This document shows, one piece after another, positions 8,401-17,600 of a DNA stretch of 64,000 nucleotides. Within the stretch, counting starts at the first letter, position 1. Every line of letters starts with the position of its first letter. The notes beneath the pieces are model-generated. The model was not told the DNA's origin and made no database searches. It saw only the letters and a program-made list of their open reading frames with translations. The stretch lies in assembly GCA_024239075.1 (NCBI GenBank), contig JANBVI010000025.1:1-64000 (forward strand), in the 5' to 3' direction. The position numbers and the translations under genes were made by a program. This stretch comes from Fischerella sp. CENA71 (lineage in GTDB: Bacteria > Cyanobacteriota > Cyanobacteriia > Cyanobacteriales > Nostocaceae).

Positions 8401-9141
8401 ATGAATATACAAGAGCCGATTATTATTGCCCAAGATGTACATAAATGGTATGGCAAATTCCATGTTTTACAGGGTGCAAGTCTAACGGTAAATAGGGGAG
8501 AAGTTGTGGTGATTATGGGGCCTTCTGGTTCCGGGAAATCGACTTTTATTCGCACTTTTAACGCCCTAGAAGATTATCAACAAGGACACATAGAAATAGA
8601 TGGAATTGCTTTAACGGATGATTTACGCAACATTGAAGCAATTCGCCGAGAAGTAGGGATGGTGTTTCAGCAGTTTAATTTATTTCCACATTTAACAGTA
8701 CTGCAAAATATTACTTTAGCGCCAATTTGGGTACGGAAGCGATCGCGCATCAAAGCCGAAGAGCTAGCAATGCAATTATTAGAACGAGTCGGAATCTTAG
8801 AACAAGCGCAGAAATACCCAGGACAACTTTCCGGGGGACAACAACAACGGGTAGCGATCGCCCGTGCTTTAGCAATGCAACCCAAAGTGATGCTATTTGA
8901 TGAACCAACATCTGCGCTTGATCCAGAGATGGTACGTGAAGTTTTGGATGTGATCAAAACTTTGGCTGCTGATGGAATGACGATGGTAGTTGTCACTCAT
9001 GAAGTCGGGTTTGCAAGAGAAGTTGCTGACCGAGTTATTCTCATGGATGGGGGTGTAATTGTCGAAGTCGCTACACCCAAAGAATTTTTTCAAAATCCCC
9101 AGCAGGAACGTACCCGCAAGTTTTTATCTCAGATTCTTTAA
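8401..9141 (+). CDS. bgtA: Amino acid ABC transporter ATP-binding protein, 246 aa
   Basis: ATPase of the GlnQ/AapP type; the Anabaena counterpart in the same gene order is BgtA, which also serves the basic amino acid system. Walker A is GPSGSGKST (about residue 40), the Q-loop is [11 protein letters not shown], the signature [15 protein letters not shown] is near 142, Walker B is [12 protein letters not shown] near 163 and the H-loop VTHEVGFA near 197. I start at ATG 8401 ([18 protein letters not shown]) rather than at a TTG at 8386 inside natH, because the family begins there. AAGG at 8393-8396 is a short-spaced ribosome-binding site within the natH end. Confidence 0.9.
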   Translation: MNIQEPIIIAQDVHKWYGKFHVLQGASLTVNRGEVVVIMGPSGSGKSTFIRTFNALEDYQQGHIEIDGIALTDDLRNIEAIRREVGMVFQQFNLFPHLTVLQNITLAPIWVRKRSRIKAEELAMQLLERVGILEQAQKYPGQLSGGQQQRVAIARALAMQPKVMLFDEPTSALDPEMVREVLDVIKTLAADGMTMVVVTHEVGFAREVADRVILMDGGVIVEVATPKEFFQNPQQERTRKFLSQIL

Positions 9142-9240
9142 AAGGAATCGCGGATTTTCCTAACACAGGCGCACTCGCGTTCAGCAATTAATTTAGAATA
9201 CGATTCAGTTAAGGGTTTTTGGTACAAAAAATGCTACTTA

Positions 9241-9282
9241 AGAGACGCGTGGCAAGATCCCGCAGGGTAATTTCGCGTCTCT
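9241..9282. repeat. Palindromic dispersed repeat (AGAGACGCG arms)
   Basis: AGAGACGCG at 9241-9249 and CGCGTCTCT at 9274-9282 form a perfect 9-bp stem with a 24-base loop. The same arms, closed without a loop, occur at 44677-44700. It may end transcripts from both sides, since it lies between the ABC operon and the small minus-strand gene at 9347. Confidence 0.7.
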
Positions 9283-9346
9283 ATAAATGATTCTGAGCTT
9301 ATCACCAAGCATGTTACCGTGAACAGTCAGAAACATATCTAGTGGC

Positions 9347-9517
9347 TTAGGACGGAAAAGTAGCTACTTCTGTGCTAGCTTCTTGCATCTTCCTATCTGC
9401 TGGTATTGATGAGGTGCGGTTAGTCTTTGTTGCCAAAATTATAGACAAAAGCTTAGGGAAGACAATGCAAATTACAGTACTAATCGAAGTCAGGAGCAAA
9501 CCATCTATTAAACCCAT
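9347..9517 (-). CDS. Tiny single-pass membrane protein, 56 aa, paralogue of the gene at 10056-10301
   Basis: A short gene found by comparison with its neighbour. It starts at ATG 9517 behind AAAAAAGGAG (8 bases upstream) and ends in TAA at 9349-9347. The N-terminus MGLIDGLLLTSISTVICIVF followed by PKLLSIILA is one hydrophobic segment with a conserved FPxLLSII exit. Aligned with the 81-residue neighbour, M, ID, LLT, IST, C, FP and LLSII are identical over the first 27 positions. The C-terminal half is polar and diverged. No known family is recognised. Two adjacent relatives, each with a ribosome-binding site, make chance reading frames unlikely. A frame on the opposite strand overlaps but has no such support. 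Confidence 0.65.
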   Translation of the reverse strand: MGLIDGLLLTSISTVICIVFPKLLSIILATKTNRTSSIPADRKMQEASTEVATFPS

Positions 9518-9814
9518 ATATAAATCTCCTTTTTTAATTTTGTATCTGTTTACTCTATTCTTAAACTAAATTTCTCAGATTGATAGAGTATATTGTTTTG
9601 AATTTCTTTTGGTTAATATAAGCTATTTTTAATTTTAATTTTTATTGAGATTTTAACTCTATCTCAAGGTATTGTAAAAGGCTAGAAAATAGTGTAAATT
9701 TGAAGCGGCCGTTGTTTTTAGTATTTCACGAATTTAAAAAAAAAGCAATATTAAACTTTAAATTTTAAGTTAAGCTTTAAACTAGATAGTATTCCTAAAT
9801 TATTTGCTGAACAA

Positions 9815-9851
9815 CAAGATCCCCGATTTCTTAAAGAGACCGGGGATCTTG
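9815..9851. repeat. Palindromic repeat (CAAGATCCCCG arms), terminator-like
   Basis: CAAGATCCCCG at 9815-9825 and CGGGGATCTTG at 9841-9851 form a perfect 11-bp stem with a 15-base loop. A second copy with the same arms stands at 40499-40532 after rpsU, which marks it as a dispersed family that may serve as a ready-made terminator. Confidence 0.75.
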
Positions 9852-9983
9852 ATATTTGGAGATTTCCAAGTCAGAGAGGATTGTTATAGATAAAATTAAA
9901 TGATTAACATAGATTTTACTGAAGATGATGTTTTGAGTAATAAATATACTTTTTGAGAAATCAAGCACAGATTTAGCTAATAC

Positions 9984-10018
9984 CCCAATCACCAATCATC
10001 AATCATCAATTATCCATA
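9984..10018. repeat. Degenerate heptamer array
   Basis: CCCAATC, ACCAATC, ATCAATC, ATCAATT and ATCCATA follow one another with a strict period of seven. The array begins 38 bases beyond the stop codon of the 10056-10301 gene. Confidence 0.7.
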
Positions 10019-10055
10019 ATTCAAATTATGCGTAATTGATTAAACAAAACTCACT

Positions 10056-10301
10056 TCAGTTGGGTGAACATCTTCCACAGAAACGAGGACTAAATTTACA
10101 TGATGGACCACCTGTTACTGCATAAGACGTACAAAAAGGAAAGCTAGTAAGTTTCTGTTGAGTTTTTCTTGGGGTAGAAGCTTTCTGCAATAGTCTAGTA
10201 GGTTTGATTTTTGGAGCGGTAATGATACTTAAAAGCCGGGGAAATGTTAGGCAAACAATCGTGCTAATTAGAGTCAGCAATACAGCATCTATGCGAGCCA
10301 T
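10056..10301 (-). CDS. Small membrane-anchored protein with cysteine-rich tail, 81 aa
   Basis: It starts at ATG 10301 with AGGAAGAGGTGA about 10 bases upstream. Residues 1-28 (MARIDAVLLTLISTIVCLTF, then PRLLSII) form one hydrophobic segment that matches the 56-residue neighbour at 9347-9517. The middle is basic. The last 26 residues contain four cysteines (FCTSYAV, SCKFS, FCGRC), which could bind metal or form disulphides; the shorter paralogue lacks this tail. No family is recognised and no function is proposed. The gene is divergent from the acyl-ACP synthetase gene 275 bases away. Confidence 0.6.
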   Translation of the reverse strand: MARIDAVLLTLISTIVCLTFPRLLSIITAPKIKPTRLLQKASTPRKTQQKLTSFPFCTSYAVTGGPSCKFSPRFCGRCSPN

Positions 10302-10576
10302 AGGTAATCACCTCTTCCTTTTTGATGGGGCTTGGATAATAGGCGTCTATTGTTTTTAGTTAGTAAAAAGACTTATTTCAACCAACTAAAAACCAAAGTT
10401 GGTATTGCTTTTTGTTTATCTTATTTCATTCTACTATAGATTTTTTTATATATCTACATCAAATCCTTAAAAATTCTTTCAGCCAGAATATATTGTGTCT
10501 ATTCAGATTAGGCAGTTTATCCTGATTGCAGCATAAGCTGGAAAAATAAACTCTTGATTACTTAACCCATAGTGTA

Positions 10577-12556
10577 ATGTCAAAAACTTTTGTAGAAAAT
10601 GCTTTTCTGGCCAATATCACTGCACAAGAACGCCAAGTGATTAAGGATTTACCAGATTATTCTGGTGTGGGGTCACTACCAGAAATTTGGCCTTTAGCAG
10701 CACAAAGATTTGGTAATATTGTTGCCCTTCGTGATCCTCATGCCAAACCAGAATTAGTGTTCACATATACTCAACTGAACCAGCAAATTCAACAGTTTGC
10801 GGCTGGGTTACAGGCGTTGGGGGTACAAGCAGGCGATCGCATTTCTCTGATTGCTGACAATAGTCCCCGTTGGTTTATTGCTGATCAGGGAATCATGACG
10901 GCGGGGGCGGCGGATGCGGTGCGGAGTTCCCAAGCCGAAAAAGAAGAATTACTCTTCATTTTGAGTAATAGTGGCAGCACAGCGCTGGTAGTGGAAGATG
11001 TCAAAACACTTAACAAACTACGCGATCGCTTGCATGATTTGCCGATTCAATTTGTGATTGTACTCAGCAATGAAGGATTACCAGAAGCCGAAACCCCCAA
11101 GCTGTATACATTCAACCAGTTGATGGAAATTGGTGCGAAGCATTCCTTACAACCAGTCAAACGCAACCCTAATGATTTGGCTACCCTGATTTATACCTCT
11201 GGAACAACGGGTAAACCAAAGGGTGTGATGCTGACTCATCGTAATTTGATGCATCAAATCGTAGCTATCCCAACAGTTGTGCAACCCCAACCCGGAGATA
11301 CAGTTCTGAGTATTCTCCCCACTTGGCACAGCTATGAGCGTAGTTGCGAATATTTCTTACTTTCTGTTGGTTGTACTCAAATTTATACTAACCTGCGCTC
11401 CATCAAGCGAGATTTGCAAGAATATAAACCTCATTACATGGTGGCTGTACCCCGTCTTTTAGAATCTATTTATGAAGGAGCGCAAAAACAGTTCCGTGAA
11501 CAACCAGCTTCTCGACAACGCTTGATTAACTTCTTTTTTGGCATAGGCGAGAAATATGTTAGAGCGCGGCGGACTTTAACGGGATTGAATTTACAGAATC
11601 TTAATCCTGGCATTGGCGATCGCTTAACAGCTAGTTTACAAGTTGCTACTTTATCGCCTCTGTATAGTTTGGGAGAAAAACTAGTTTATAGCAAAGTCAG
11701 AGAAGCAACTGGCGGACGAGTCAAACAGATGATTAGCGGCGGTGGTGCGCTTCCCAAGCATGTAGATGACTTTTTTGAAATTCTTGGTGTCGAGATTTTG
11801 GTGGGCTATGGTTTGACAGAAACTTCCCCTGTCACCCATGCACGGCGTTACTGGCGGAATTTACGCGGTGCAGCTGGTCAAGCCATACCAGGTACAGAAA
11901 CAAAAATAGTTGATCCAGAGACTAAAAAAGAGCTACCCACAGGAGAACGGGGGTTAGTGTTATTGCGGGGGCCACAAATTATGCAAGGTTATTACCAAAA
12001 TCCCGAAGCCACTGCCAAAGCCATTGATCCAGAAGGTTGGTTTGATAGCGGTGATTTAGGTTGGTTAACACCAGAAAATGACTTGGTTCTGACCGGACGA
12101 GCCAAAGATACGATTGTATTAACGAATGGGGAAAATATCGAACCGCAGCCGATAGAGGATGCTTGTTTGCGATCGCCCTACATCGATCAGATTATGCTGG
12201 TTGGGCAAGATCGTAAATCTCTGGGTGCTTTAATTGTTCCGAATTTGGAAGCTTTAGAAAAATGGGCAATTTCTCAAAACCTCCAACTAGATATAAAGGA
12301 TGAAAATGTTACTTCGCTTACCAGTCAAAAAATAAACCTGGAGAGTAAAATGATCCAGGATTTATTTCGGCAAGAACTAAATCGGGAAGTGCAGAACCGT
12401 CCAGGTTACAGACCAGACGATCGCATCGGCCCGTTCAGGCTGATTCTTGAGCCATTTTCCATCGAAAATGGCATGATGACCCAAACTCTGAAAATCAAGC
12501 GGCATGTCGTGATGCAGCATTATCACGATATTATTAACGGAATGTTTGCCTCATAA
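10577..12556 (+). CDS. aas: Long-chain acyl-ACP (acyl-CoA) synthetase, 659 aa
   Basis: AMP-forming adenylating enzyme that activates free fatty acids. In cyanobacteria the single enzyme of this type, Aas, ligates fatty acids to acyl carrier protein and recycles acyl chains released from membranes. The adenylate-binding loop YTSGTTGKPKGVMLTHRN is at about residue 205, then STWHSYERSCEYF-like sequence, GGGALPKHVDDFF, GYGLTETSPVTHARR near 415, GWFDSGDLGWL near 490 and the hinge LTGRAKDTIVLTNGENIEP near 512. The length suits the bacterial acyl-ACP/acyl-CoA synthetases with a long linker. No membrane segment is obvious. YlqD follows 36 bases downstream. Confidence 0.85.
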   Translation: MSKTFVENAFLANITAQERQVIKDLPDYSGVGSLPEIWPLAAQRFGNIVALRDPHAKPELVFTYTQLNQQIQQFAAGLQALGVQAGDRISLIADNSPRWFIADQGIMTAGAADAVRSSQAEKEELLFILSNSGSTALVVEDVKTLNKLRDRLHDLPIQFVIVLSNEGLPEAETPKLYTFNQLMEIGAKHSLQPVKRNPNDLATLIYTSGTTGKPKGVMLTHRNLMHQIVAIPTVVQPQPGDTVLSILPTWHSYERSCEYFLLSVGCTQIYTNLRSIKRDLQEYKPHYMVAVPRLLESIYEGAQKQFREQPASRQRLINFFFGIGEKYVRARRTLTGLNLQNLNPGIGDRLTASLQVATLSPLYSLGEKLVYSKVREATGGRVKQMISGGGALPKHVDDFFEILGVEILVGYGLTETSPVTHARRYWRNLRGAAGQAIPGTETKIVDPETKKELPTGERGLVLLRGPQIMQGYYQNPEATAKAIDPEGWFDSGDLGWLTPENDLVLTGRAKDTIVLTNGENIEPQPIEDACLRSPYIDQIMLVGQDRKSLGALIVPNLEALEKWAISQNLQLDIKDENVTSLTSQKINLESKMIQDLFRQELNREVQNRPGYRPDDRIGPFRLILEPFSIENGMMTQTLKIKRHVVMQHYHDIINGMFAS

Positions 12557-12592
12557 GTCCACTGCAAACTATCAAAAAACGTGAACTCTTTT

Positions 12593-13042
12593 ATGGATGT
12601 CTCCAAACCTCAACTGCTTTTAAAGCGCGTCGTCAACATTAAAGCCATTGTCACTCCCTTGTGGAAAGAGGAAGTGCAACAGCAACTGCAAGCGCAAATT
12701 AATCAAATTGACCAGCAATTGCAACAGTTGGACATCCAAGGGCAACGGGCAGTAGCAGAAGTACAAAAGCAAACTCTGCAACCGCCTGGTCCCCAAGCCC
12801 TCCAACAAATTGAGAGCATTCAATACCAGGTCAACCAAAAGAAAAGCGAACTGCTAGAGCAAAAAAATCAAAGTCTGCAAAATCTCCAGCAAGTGCAGCT
12901 TTTAGAGTTAGACCAAGAAGTCAATCAATTTCAGATGGAAGGCTTTTTCCGTGTTGAACCAGGGGATAACTTAATTAGCAAAATGCAGGTCGAAGTTGTG
13001 CTACGCGATGGTGTTGTAGAAGAAATTCGCGGCGACGTCTAA
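12593..13042 (+). CDS. YlqD family coiled-coil protein, 149 aa
   Basis: Matches the YlqD family, whose biochemical role is unknown. After the N-terminal block MDVSKPQLLLKRVVNIKAIV comes a long glutamine-rich coiled coil (residues about 25-110) and a short beta-rich end, FFRVEPGDNLISKMQVEVVLRDGVVEEIRG, with the conserved GDN. I use ATG 12593 because the conserved block begins there; a GTG at 12581 would add four residues. It probably shares a transcript with the acyl-ACP synthetase gene. Confidence 0.75.
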   Translation: MDVSKPQLLLKRVVNIKAIVTPLWKEEVQQQLQAQINQIDQQLQQLDIQGQRAVAEVQKQTLQPPGPQALQQIESIQYQVNQKKSELLEQKNQSLQNLQQVQLLELDQEVNQFQMEGFFRVEPGDNLISKMQVEVVLRDGVVEEIRGDV

Positions 13043-13056
13043 ACTCGATTCTCAAT

Positions 13057-13186
13057 CAGTTAACAGTCAACAGTTAACACTAAGCAAACAAACCTGATAA
13101 CTGATAACTGGTAACTGATAACTGTAAACTCCTTACACCACATTTGCTTGCTCCTCACTGCTTGCTCCTCGCTGCTTGCTGCTGTC
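13057..13186. repeat. Three consecutive heptamer-based repeat arrays
   Basis: First CAGTTAA, CAGTCAA, CAGTTAA (13057-13077). Then GATAACT twice, GGTAACT, GATAACT and GTAAACT (13096-13130). Then three copies of a 14-mer, TGCTTGCTCCTCAC and variants (13145-13186), that is, a doubled seven-base unit. They fill the spacer between two convergent genes. Confidence 0.85.
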
Positions 13187-13209
13187 GTGTAAGCGTATCT
13201 ATTGGCAAA

Positions 13210-13737
13210 TTACCTTTGGCAAATTACCTTGACCAAATTTTGTTTACTCTGGTTTGAGAAACATTTCTCTTGGGAACCAGCCCAAACAATTTGCCACAAA
13301 GGAGGAGAACTAGCCAACAGCGATCGCCCAAAGCTGGTCAATTCAACTCGGTACTTGACAGTGCTGATTTCTGTATCACCAGAATCATCACTTTGAACGA
13401 TTGTTACCAACGCCTGGTTCGGTTGCGGGTAATATACCTCTACCTTGCGTCTTCCTTGTTCTGCTTCACTGTTATCAAAAGCATCAAGAGCCAAAGCAGC
13501 CGGATCAGTACCTTGAAGAACAGACTTAATACTGTCTAAAGGTATAGTTTTATACTTAGCTCGCTCAGGATTAGTTACAATCTCCTGAGCAGCAGCTACG
13601 GCGGCAGAATGCTGCTGTGGTTTAGTGCTATTGGTGATCAGTGCATTTTGCTGGCGATTGTTTAGATACACTCCAGCAATTGCAGTGGCGAAGATACTTA
13701 GTATCAAAATTACCAAAATCTTCAACTTTGCCGACAT
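13210..13737 (-). CDS. Membrane-anchored protein of unknown function, 175 aa
   Basis: An N-terminal hydrophobic segment (MSAKLKILVILILSIFATAI, residues 1-24) is followed by a polar exported domain. The C-terminal half has a beta pattern (RRKVEVYYPQPNQALVTIVQ, STVKYRVELTS) and ends in WQIVWAGSQEKCFSNQ...VICQR, where two cysteines could pair. I do not recognise a named family. ATG 13737 is preferred; the longest frame starts with GTG at 13776 and adds 13 residues. It is probably anchored in the plasma or thylakoid membrane with the domain outside the cytosol. Confidence 0.6.
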   Translation of the reverse strand: MSAKLKILVILILSIFATAIAGVYLNNRQQNALITNSTKPQQHSAAVAAAQEIVTNPERAKYKTIPLDSIKSVLQGTDPAALALDAFDNSEAEQGRRKVEVYYPQPNQALVTIVQSDDSGDTEISTVKYRVELTSFGRSLLASSPPLWQIVWAGSQEKCFSNQSKQNLVKVICQR

Positions 13738-13976
13738 AAAAATTTCAAAAGCACTTTCAAAGAGTTTATCTATCACTTTTGCATTTTAGATTGAAGGATT
13801 ACTCTATTTCTTCTGACTTTTGAGTAATTGTTCTGATGTAAGCAGCCGTGATAAGAAATACAAATTAATAGACCCACAGGCAATAGAATAGTTCCTCACG
13901 TCGGTCGTCAAGATACAATTCGATCTGGCATTAATTTTGTTAAAGTCTATAATTTATCGATTTGCCAAACCCCATT

Positions 13977-15290
13977 ATGAGCATTTACGAAGTATTCATG
14001 CCCGCGCTTAGTTCCACTATGACCGAAGGAAAAATTGTCTCCTGGGTCAAATCTCCGGGCGACAAAGTGGAAAAAGGCGAAACGGTGGTGGTTGTCGAGT
14101 CGGATAAGGCAGATATGGATGTGGAATCCTTCTATGAAGGATATCTGGCCAACATCATTGTGCAAGCTGGTGAAACTGCACCAGTAGGAGCTGCGATCGC
14201 CCTGTTAGCAGAAACTGAAGCCGAAATTGAAACAGCCAAGTCTCAAGCCCAAGGCGGCGGCACTGCAAAACCTGAAATGACTGCTACTACTGCTCCTACA
14301 AAAACCACAGATACAGCCGCTTCCTTCACACCTGTCTTGGCGACTCAAAACGGCTCCAACCATCGCTCTGGGCGAGTTGTAGCTTCACCCCGCGCCCGCA
14401 AATTAGCTAAAGAACTCAAAGTTGATTTGAATAATATTTCTGGTAGTGGTCCCCACGGTCGTATTGTTGCTGAAGATGTAGAAGCAGTAGTCGGTAAAGC
14501 TAGCCCCCAACCTGCTACTGCGGTTCCCATGACCCCGCCAGCAGTTTTAGCACCAGTAGCAACCGCACCAACGACAAAACCAACACCGATTCCCACGCCA
14601 GCAGTTGCCGCAGTTCCGGGTCAGGTAGTGCCTTTAACTACTTTACAAAGTGCTGTGGCACGCAATATGGTTGCTAGCTTATCAGTGCCAGTGATCCATG
14701 TAGGTTACACAATTACTACTGACGCCCTCGACAAGTTATATAAACAAATTAAATCAAAGGGTGTGACGATGACTGCACTGCTGGCAAAAGCTGTAGCGGT
14801 GACACTGCAAAAACACCCACTAATCAATGCCAATTACTCAGACCAAGGTATTGTCTATCCTGCTAGTATCAATGTAGCTGTCGCCGTTGCCATGGATGAT
14901 GGCGGATTGATCACACCAGTGTTGCAAAACGCTGATCAGATGGATATTTATTCTTTATCCCGTACCTGGAAGTCTTTGGTAGAAAGAGCAAGAGTCAAAA
15001 AGCTGCAACCAGAAGAATACAGCACCGGTACATTTACATTGTCAAATTTAGGGATGTTTGGCGTCGATAGATTTGATGCAATTTTACCGCCCGGACAAGG
15101 TTCAATATTAGCGATCGGTGCATCTCGCCCACAAGTCGTGGCTACAGCAGATGGGATGTTTGGCGTGAAACAACAAATGCAGGTAAATATGACTAGTGAT
15201 CACCGTATGATTTACGGCGCTCATGCTGCGGCGTTCTTACAAGATTTAGCAAAGTTGATTGAGACTAATCCACAATCATTGACTATGTAA
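13977..15290 (+). CDS. pdhC: Dihydrolipoamide acetyltransferase (pyruvate dehydrogenase E2), 437 aa
   Basis: E2 core of the pyruvate dehydrogenase complex, which moves acetyl groups from E1 to coenzyme A. One lipoyl domain (residues 1-80) has the lipoylated lysine in ESDKADMD (Lys44). An alanine/proline/threonine linker leads to the E1/E3-binding domain (VASPRARKLAKELKVDLNNI, about 134-170), a second proline-rich linker, and the catalytic domain from about residue 205 with the active-site histidine in SDHRMIYG near 408. Only one lipoyl domain is normal for cyanobacteria. ATG 13977 matches the conserved MSIYEVFMPALSSTMTEG; a TTG at 13962 is less likely. Confidence 0.92.
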   Translation: MSIYEVFMPALSSTMTEGKIVSWVKSPGDKVEKGETVVVVESDKADMDVESFYEGYLANIIVQAGETAPVGAAIALLAETEAEIETAKSQAQGGGTAKPEMTATTAPTKTTDTAASFTPVLATQNGSNHRSGRVVASPRARKLAKELKVDLNNISGSGPHGRIVAEDVEAVVGKASPQPATAVPMTPPAVLAPVATAPTTKPTPIPTPAVAAVPGQVVPLTTLQSAVARNMVASLSVPVIHVGYTITTDALDKLYKQIKSKGVTMTALLAKAVAVTLQKHPLINANYSDQGIVYPASINVAVAVAMDDGGLITPVLQNADQMDIYSLSRTWKSLVERARVKKLQPEEYSTGTFTLSNLGMFGVDRFDAILPPGQGSILAIGASRPQVVATADGMFGVKQQMQVNMTSDHRMIYGAHAAAFLQDLAKLIETNPQSLTM

Positions 15291-15328
15291 GAAAAATCGA
15301 GGTGAAAATCCTGTTTTAACAGCAAAAT

Positions 15329-15368
15329 AAAGACTTGGGGTTTTGACTCTCCAAGTCTTTTTTATTTT
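15329..15368 (+). terminator. Bidirectional intrinsic terminator between pdhC and the wzc-like gene
   Basis: AAAGACTTGG (15329-15338) and CCAAGTCTTT (15351-15360) pair perfectly over 10 bp with a 12-base loop, followed by TTTATTTT. On the minus strand the stem is also followed by TTTATTTTG, so it can end both convergent transcripts. Confidence 0.85.
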
Positions 15369-15398
15369 GAGGTTAGAAATCCGAGGTGGACTCCTTCA

Positions 15399-17600
15399 TC
15401 AATGCGATCGCGTTTCCACAACATTTTTCACATATTCTTGCACAGCACTTTTTTGCAGTTGATCTTCTTCTAAAAAGTAGTAGCTGTGGGGTTCATTCTT
15501 AGAAATAACTCCATTTACTACTTGTCCTAAGAGATTCTGACCAGACTTTTCTAAAATTTCTATAGCAGTAGTTGCATTAACAGAATCTGCTATCCCTGGC
15601 CGAACTACCAACAAAACACCGTCACTCATTTGACCCAAAATAGTAGCATCAGCAGCAACTGTTAATGAAGGAGCATCAATAATTACAAAGTCATAGTTAG
15701 CAGCAAAACTATCAATTAAACCAGCCATTTTTTGAGAGTCAAGCAGGGTTGAAGAAAAAGACACTACGCCAGCAGTAAGAACATCTAAATAATTCATGAC
15801 GGTTTTGACTGCTGTCTTCAATTCCATCTGTTCACAAATTACATTGCTCAAACCTTTATCATTTGTTAATTTCCAGATTTGATGTTGAATAGGATGCTCT
15901 AAATCTCCATCCACCAGTAATACTTTACGCTCCATCTGAGCCATTGCCATTGCTAAATTAGCAGCTACTGTTGATTTACCTTCTTTTGGTACGGAACTAG
16001 TAACAACAATAACTTTTAATTCTTTATTAGCACTCATAAATTGTAAATTTGCTCGCAGCATCCGGTAAGCTTCACTCATCGGAGAACGAGTCAAACTTGG
16101 AATCAAAAGCCTTTGATGATAAAACTCTGTTGTTTCTTGTGCATTTATCGTTTTTTTTAACTTACTAGAAGTAGGAATCACTCCCAATGTAGTTAATCCC
16201 AATAATTCTTTTGCTTCCTCAACAGTCTTAATTGATTTATCTGTTGCTTCCAAAAAATAAATATTTGCCATGGCTGCTAAACTAGCCACTACACCTGCAC
16301 TCAGAAATATAATTGCATGAGAAGTGACAGGTTCTTCTGGAACTATGGCTTCGGAAATGATGCTAGCATTTCCAACATTTTGATTTTCTGCTATTTGGCT
16401 TTCTTGTAACTTTTGTAGCAGAAGTGAGTAAGTAGATTGTGCAGCTTGTACTTTACGTTCTAATTGACGCTGTTGTTGTTCCAATCTTGGCAGATTATTT
16501 AATCTTTGCTTATATTCAGCTTGCAAGTTAGATAAAGCAGTCGCCTGATTTACTAAACCTAAACGATTTGACTCTAATTCTAGAAGCTTTGCAGAAATTT
16601 GCTCTTGCAACTGTCCCAATTGAAAATTATTATCTAGGTTGAGAAAATTTTTCCCTGCAACATTTTTTATCCGTTGTCGCAGTATACTTTTTAAAGAAGC
16701 TAATTTATCTTCTAAATTTACAATTTCTGGATGATTGTTCTGTAAAATATTGCGTCTAGCTGCTAGTTGTGATTCTAGTTGTTGAATTTCTTTGAGGATA
16801 TCTTGCACACCTGGATTTTGACTAAGAGAAGTCATAATTACCGCCTGCTGGGAATTCATATCTAATTGCTTGCGGATTTCTTGAGACTGTGCCTTGATCT
16901 CAGCAATTTGAGATTGAGTTTGACTAATTTGCTTTTGTAAATCTGTAATAATTTCTACACCTTTGGTTGCTTCTTCATTTAAAGAAACAATTTTGTACTT
17001 TTCTTTAAAATTTGCTAGTTCAGCTTCTGCTTGGCGAACAATAGATTCAGCTTTCGGTAATTGTTTGCTGATAAATTTGCGAGCCGCAGTTGCTTGAGTT
17101 CTGTTAGCTAGTATATTGTTTTCTAAATAGATGTTGATGAGAGTATTGACAACTTTTGCAGTTGTTTCTGGATTAGTATCTTTGTAGGAAATTTGTATAA
17201 CATCGGCTCCTCTAACATCTGAGACATTAAGTTTTTTCAGGAAATCTTTAATTTTTAAGGTTTTACCTTTATTATCTGTTAGATTCAGTTGCTTGATAGT
17301 TTTTTGCACAATTGGTACAGAACGTATCACTTCTGCCTCAGTATTAAGAGGACTAGTTTTATTATCCTGTACTACTGGTTCTAATTTGCCTATTTCTGTT
17401 CCTAAAGTTGTAAGAGTCGAAGTAGCATTTGTTCTTTGAAACTTGAGTTTTCCTTCTGCAACATAGGAAGGCTTTTTCAAAGAGGCAATTAGTAGTGAAA
17501 TTATAAATACAGCCAGAAAAACTATTAAGCTAGGCGACCAGCGTCGTTTTATTACTTGCCAATATTTTACAAATGATAAGCTAGATTCTTGGAATTCCAT
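15399..17600 (-). CDS. Wzc/GumC-type polysaccharide co-polymerase with tyrosine kinase domain, 733 aa
   Basis: Controls chain length and export of exopolysaccharide from the inner membrane. Order: Wzz domain with a first membrane helix at about 20-40 (SPSLIVFLAVFIISLLIASL), a periplasmic coiled coil (180-410), a second membrane helix near 430-450 (AIIFLSAGVVASLAAMANIY) and a cytosolic BY-kinase. Walker A is VPKEGKSTVAAN near 535, Walker A' is VLLVDGDLEHP and Walker B is YDFVIIDAPS near 640. The tail has few tyrosines (HSYYFLEE, QEYV), fewer than in E. coli Wzc. It is the last gene of the cluster, 184 bases after the aminotransferase gene. Confidence 0.87.
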   Translation of the reverse strand: MEFQESSLSFVKYWQVIKRRWSPSLIVFLAVFIISLLIASLKKPSYVAEGKLKFQRTNATSTLTTLGTEIGKLEPVVQDNKTSPLNTEAEVIRSVPIVQKTIKQLNLTDNKGKTLKIKDFLKKLNVSDVRGADVIQISYKDTNPETTAKVVNTLINIYLENNILANRTQATAARKFISKQLPKAESIVRQAEAELANFKEKYKIVSLNEEATKGVEIITDLQKQISQTQSQIAEIKAQSQEIRKQLDMNSQQAVIMTSLSQNPGVQDILKEIQQLESQLAARRNILQNNHPEIVNLEDKLASLKSILRQRIKNVAGKNFLNLDNNFQLGQLQEQISAKLLELESNRLGLVNQATALSNLQAEYKQRLNNLPRLEQQQRQLERKVQAAQSTYSLLLQKLQESQIAENQNVGNASIISEAIVPEEPVTSHAIIFLSAGVVASLAAMANIYFLEATDKSIKTVEEAKELLGLTTLGVIPTSSKLKKTINAQETTEFYHQRLLIPSLTRSPMSEAYRMLRANLQFMSANKELKVIVVTSSVPKEGKSTVAANLAMAMAQMERKVLLVDGDLEHPIQHQIWKLTNDKGLSNVICEQMELKTAVKTVMNYLDVLTAGVVSFSSTLLDSQKMAGLIDSFAANYDFVIIDAPSLTVAADATILGQMSDGVLLVVRPGIADSVNATTAIEILEKSGQNLLGQVVNGVISKNEPHSYYFLEEDQLQKSAVQEYVKNVVETRSH

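Larger units (their letters stand above)
9518..10055. other. Spacer between the two small membrane protein genes
   Basis: No further gene is seen in this very A+T-rich stretch. It holds the palindrome at 9815-9851 and a degenerate heptamer array at 9984-10018. The promoter of the 9347-9517 gene should lie just above 9530. Confidence 0.5.

Noticed and set aside
9372-9569. 65-codon frame on the plus strand
   Set aside because: It starts with GTG without a ribosome-binding site and lies opposite the 56-residue gene at 9347-9517, which has a strong ribosome-binding site and a paralogue.
13057-13186. Possible CRISPR-like array
   Set aside because: The units are 7 or 14 bases without unique spacers; this is a heptanucleotide repeat. 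No cas gene is in the window.
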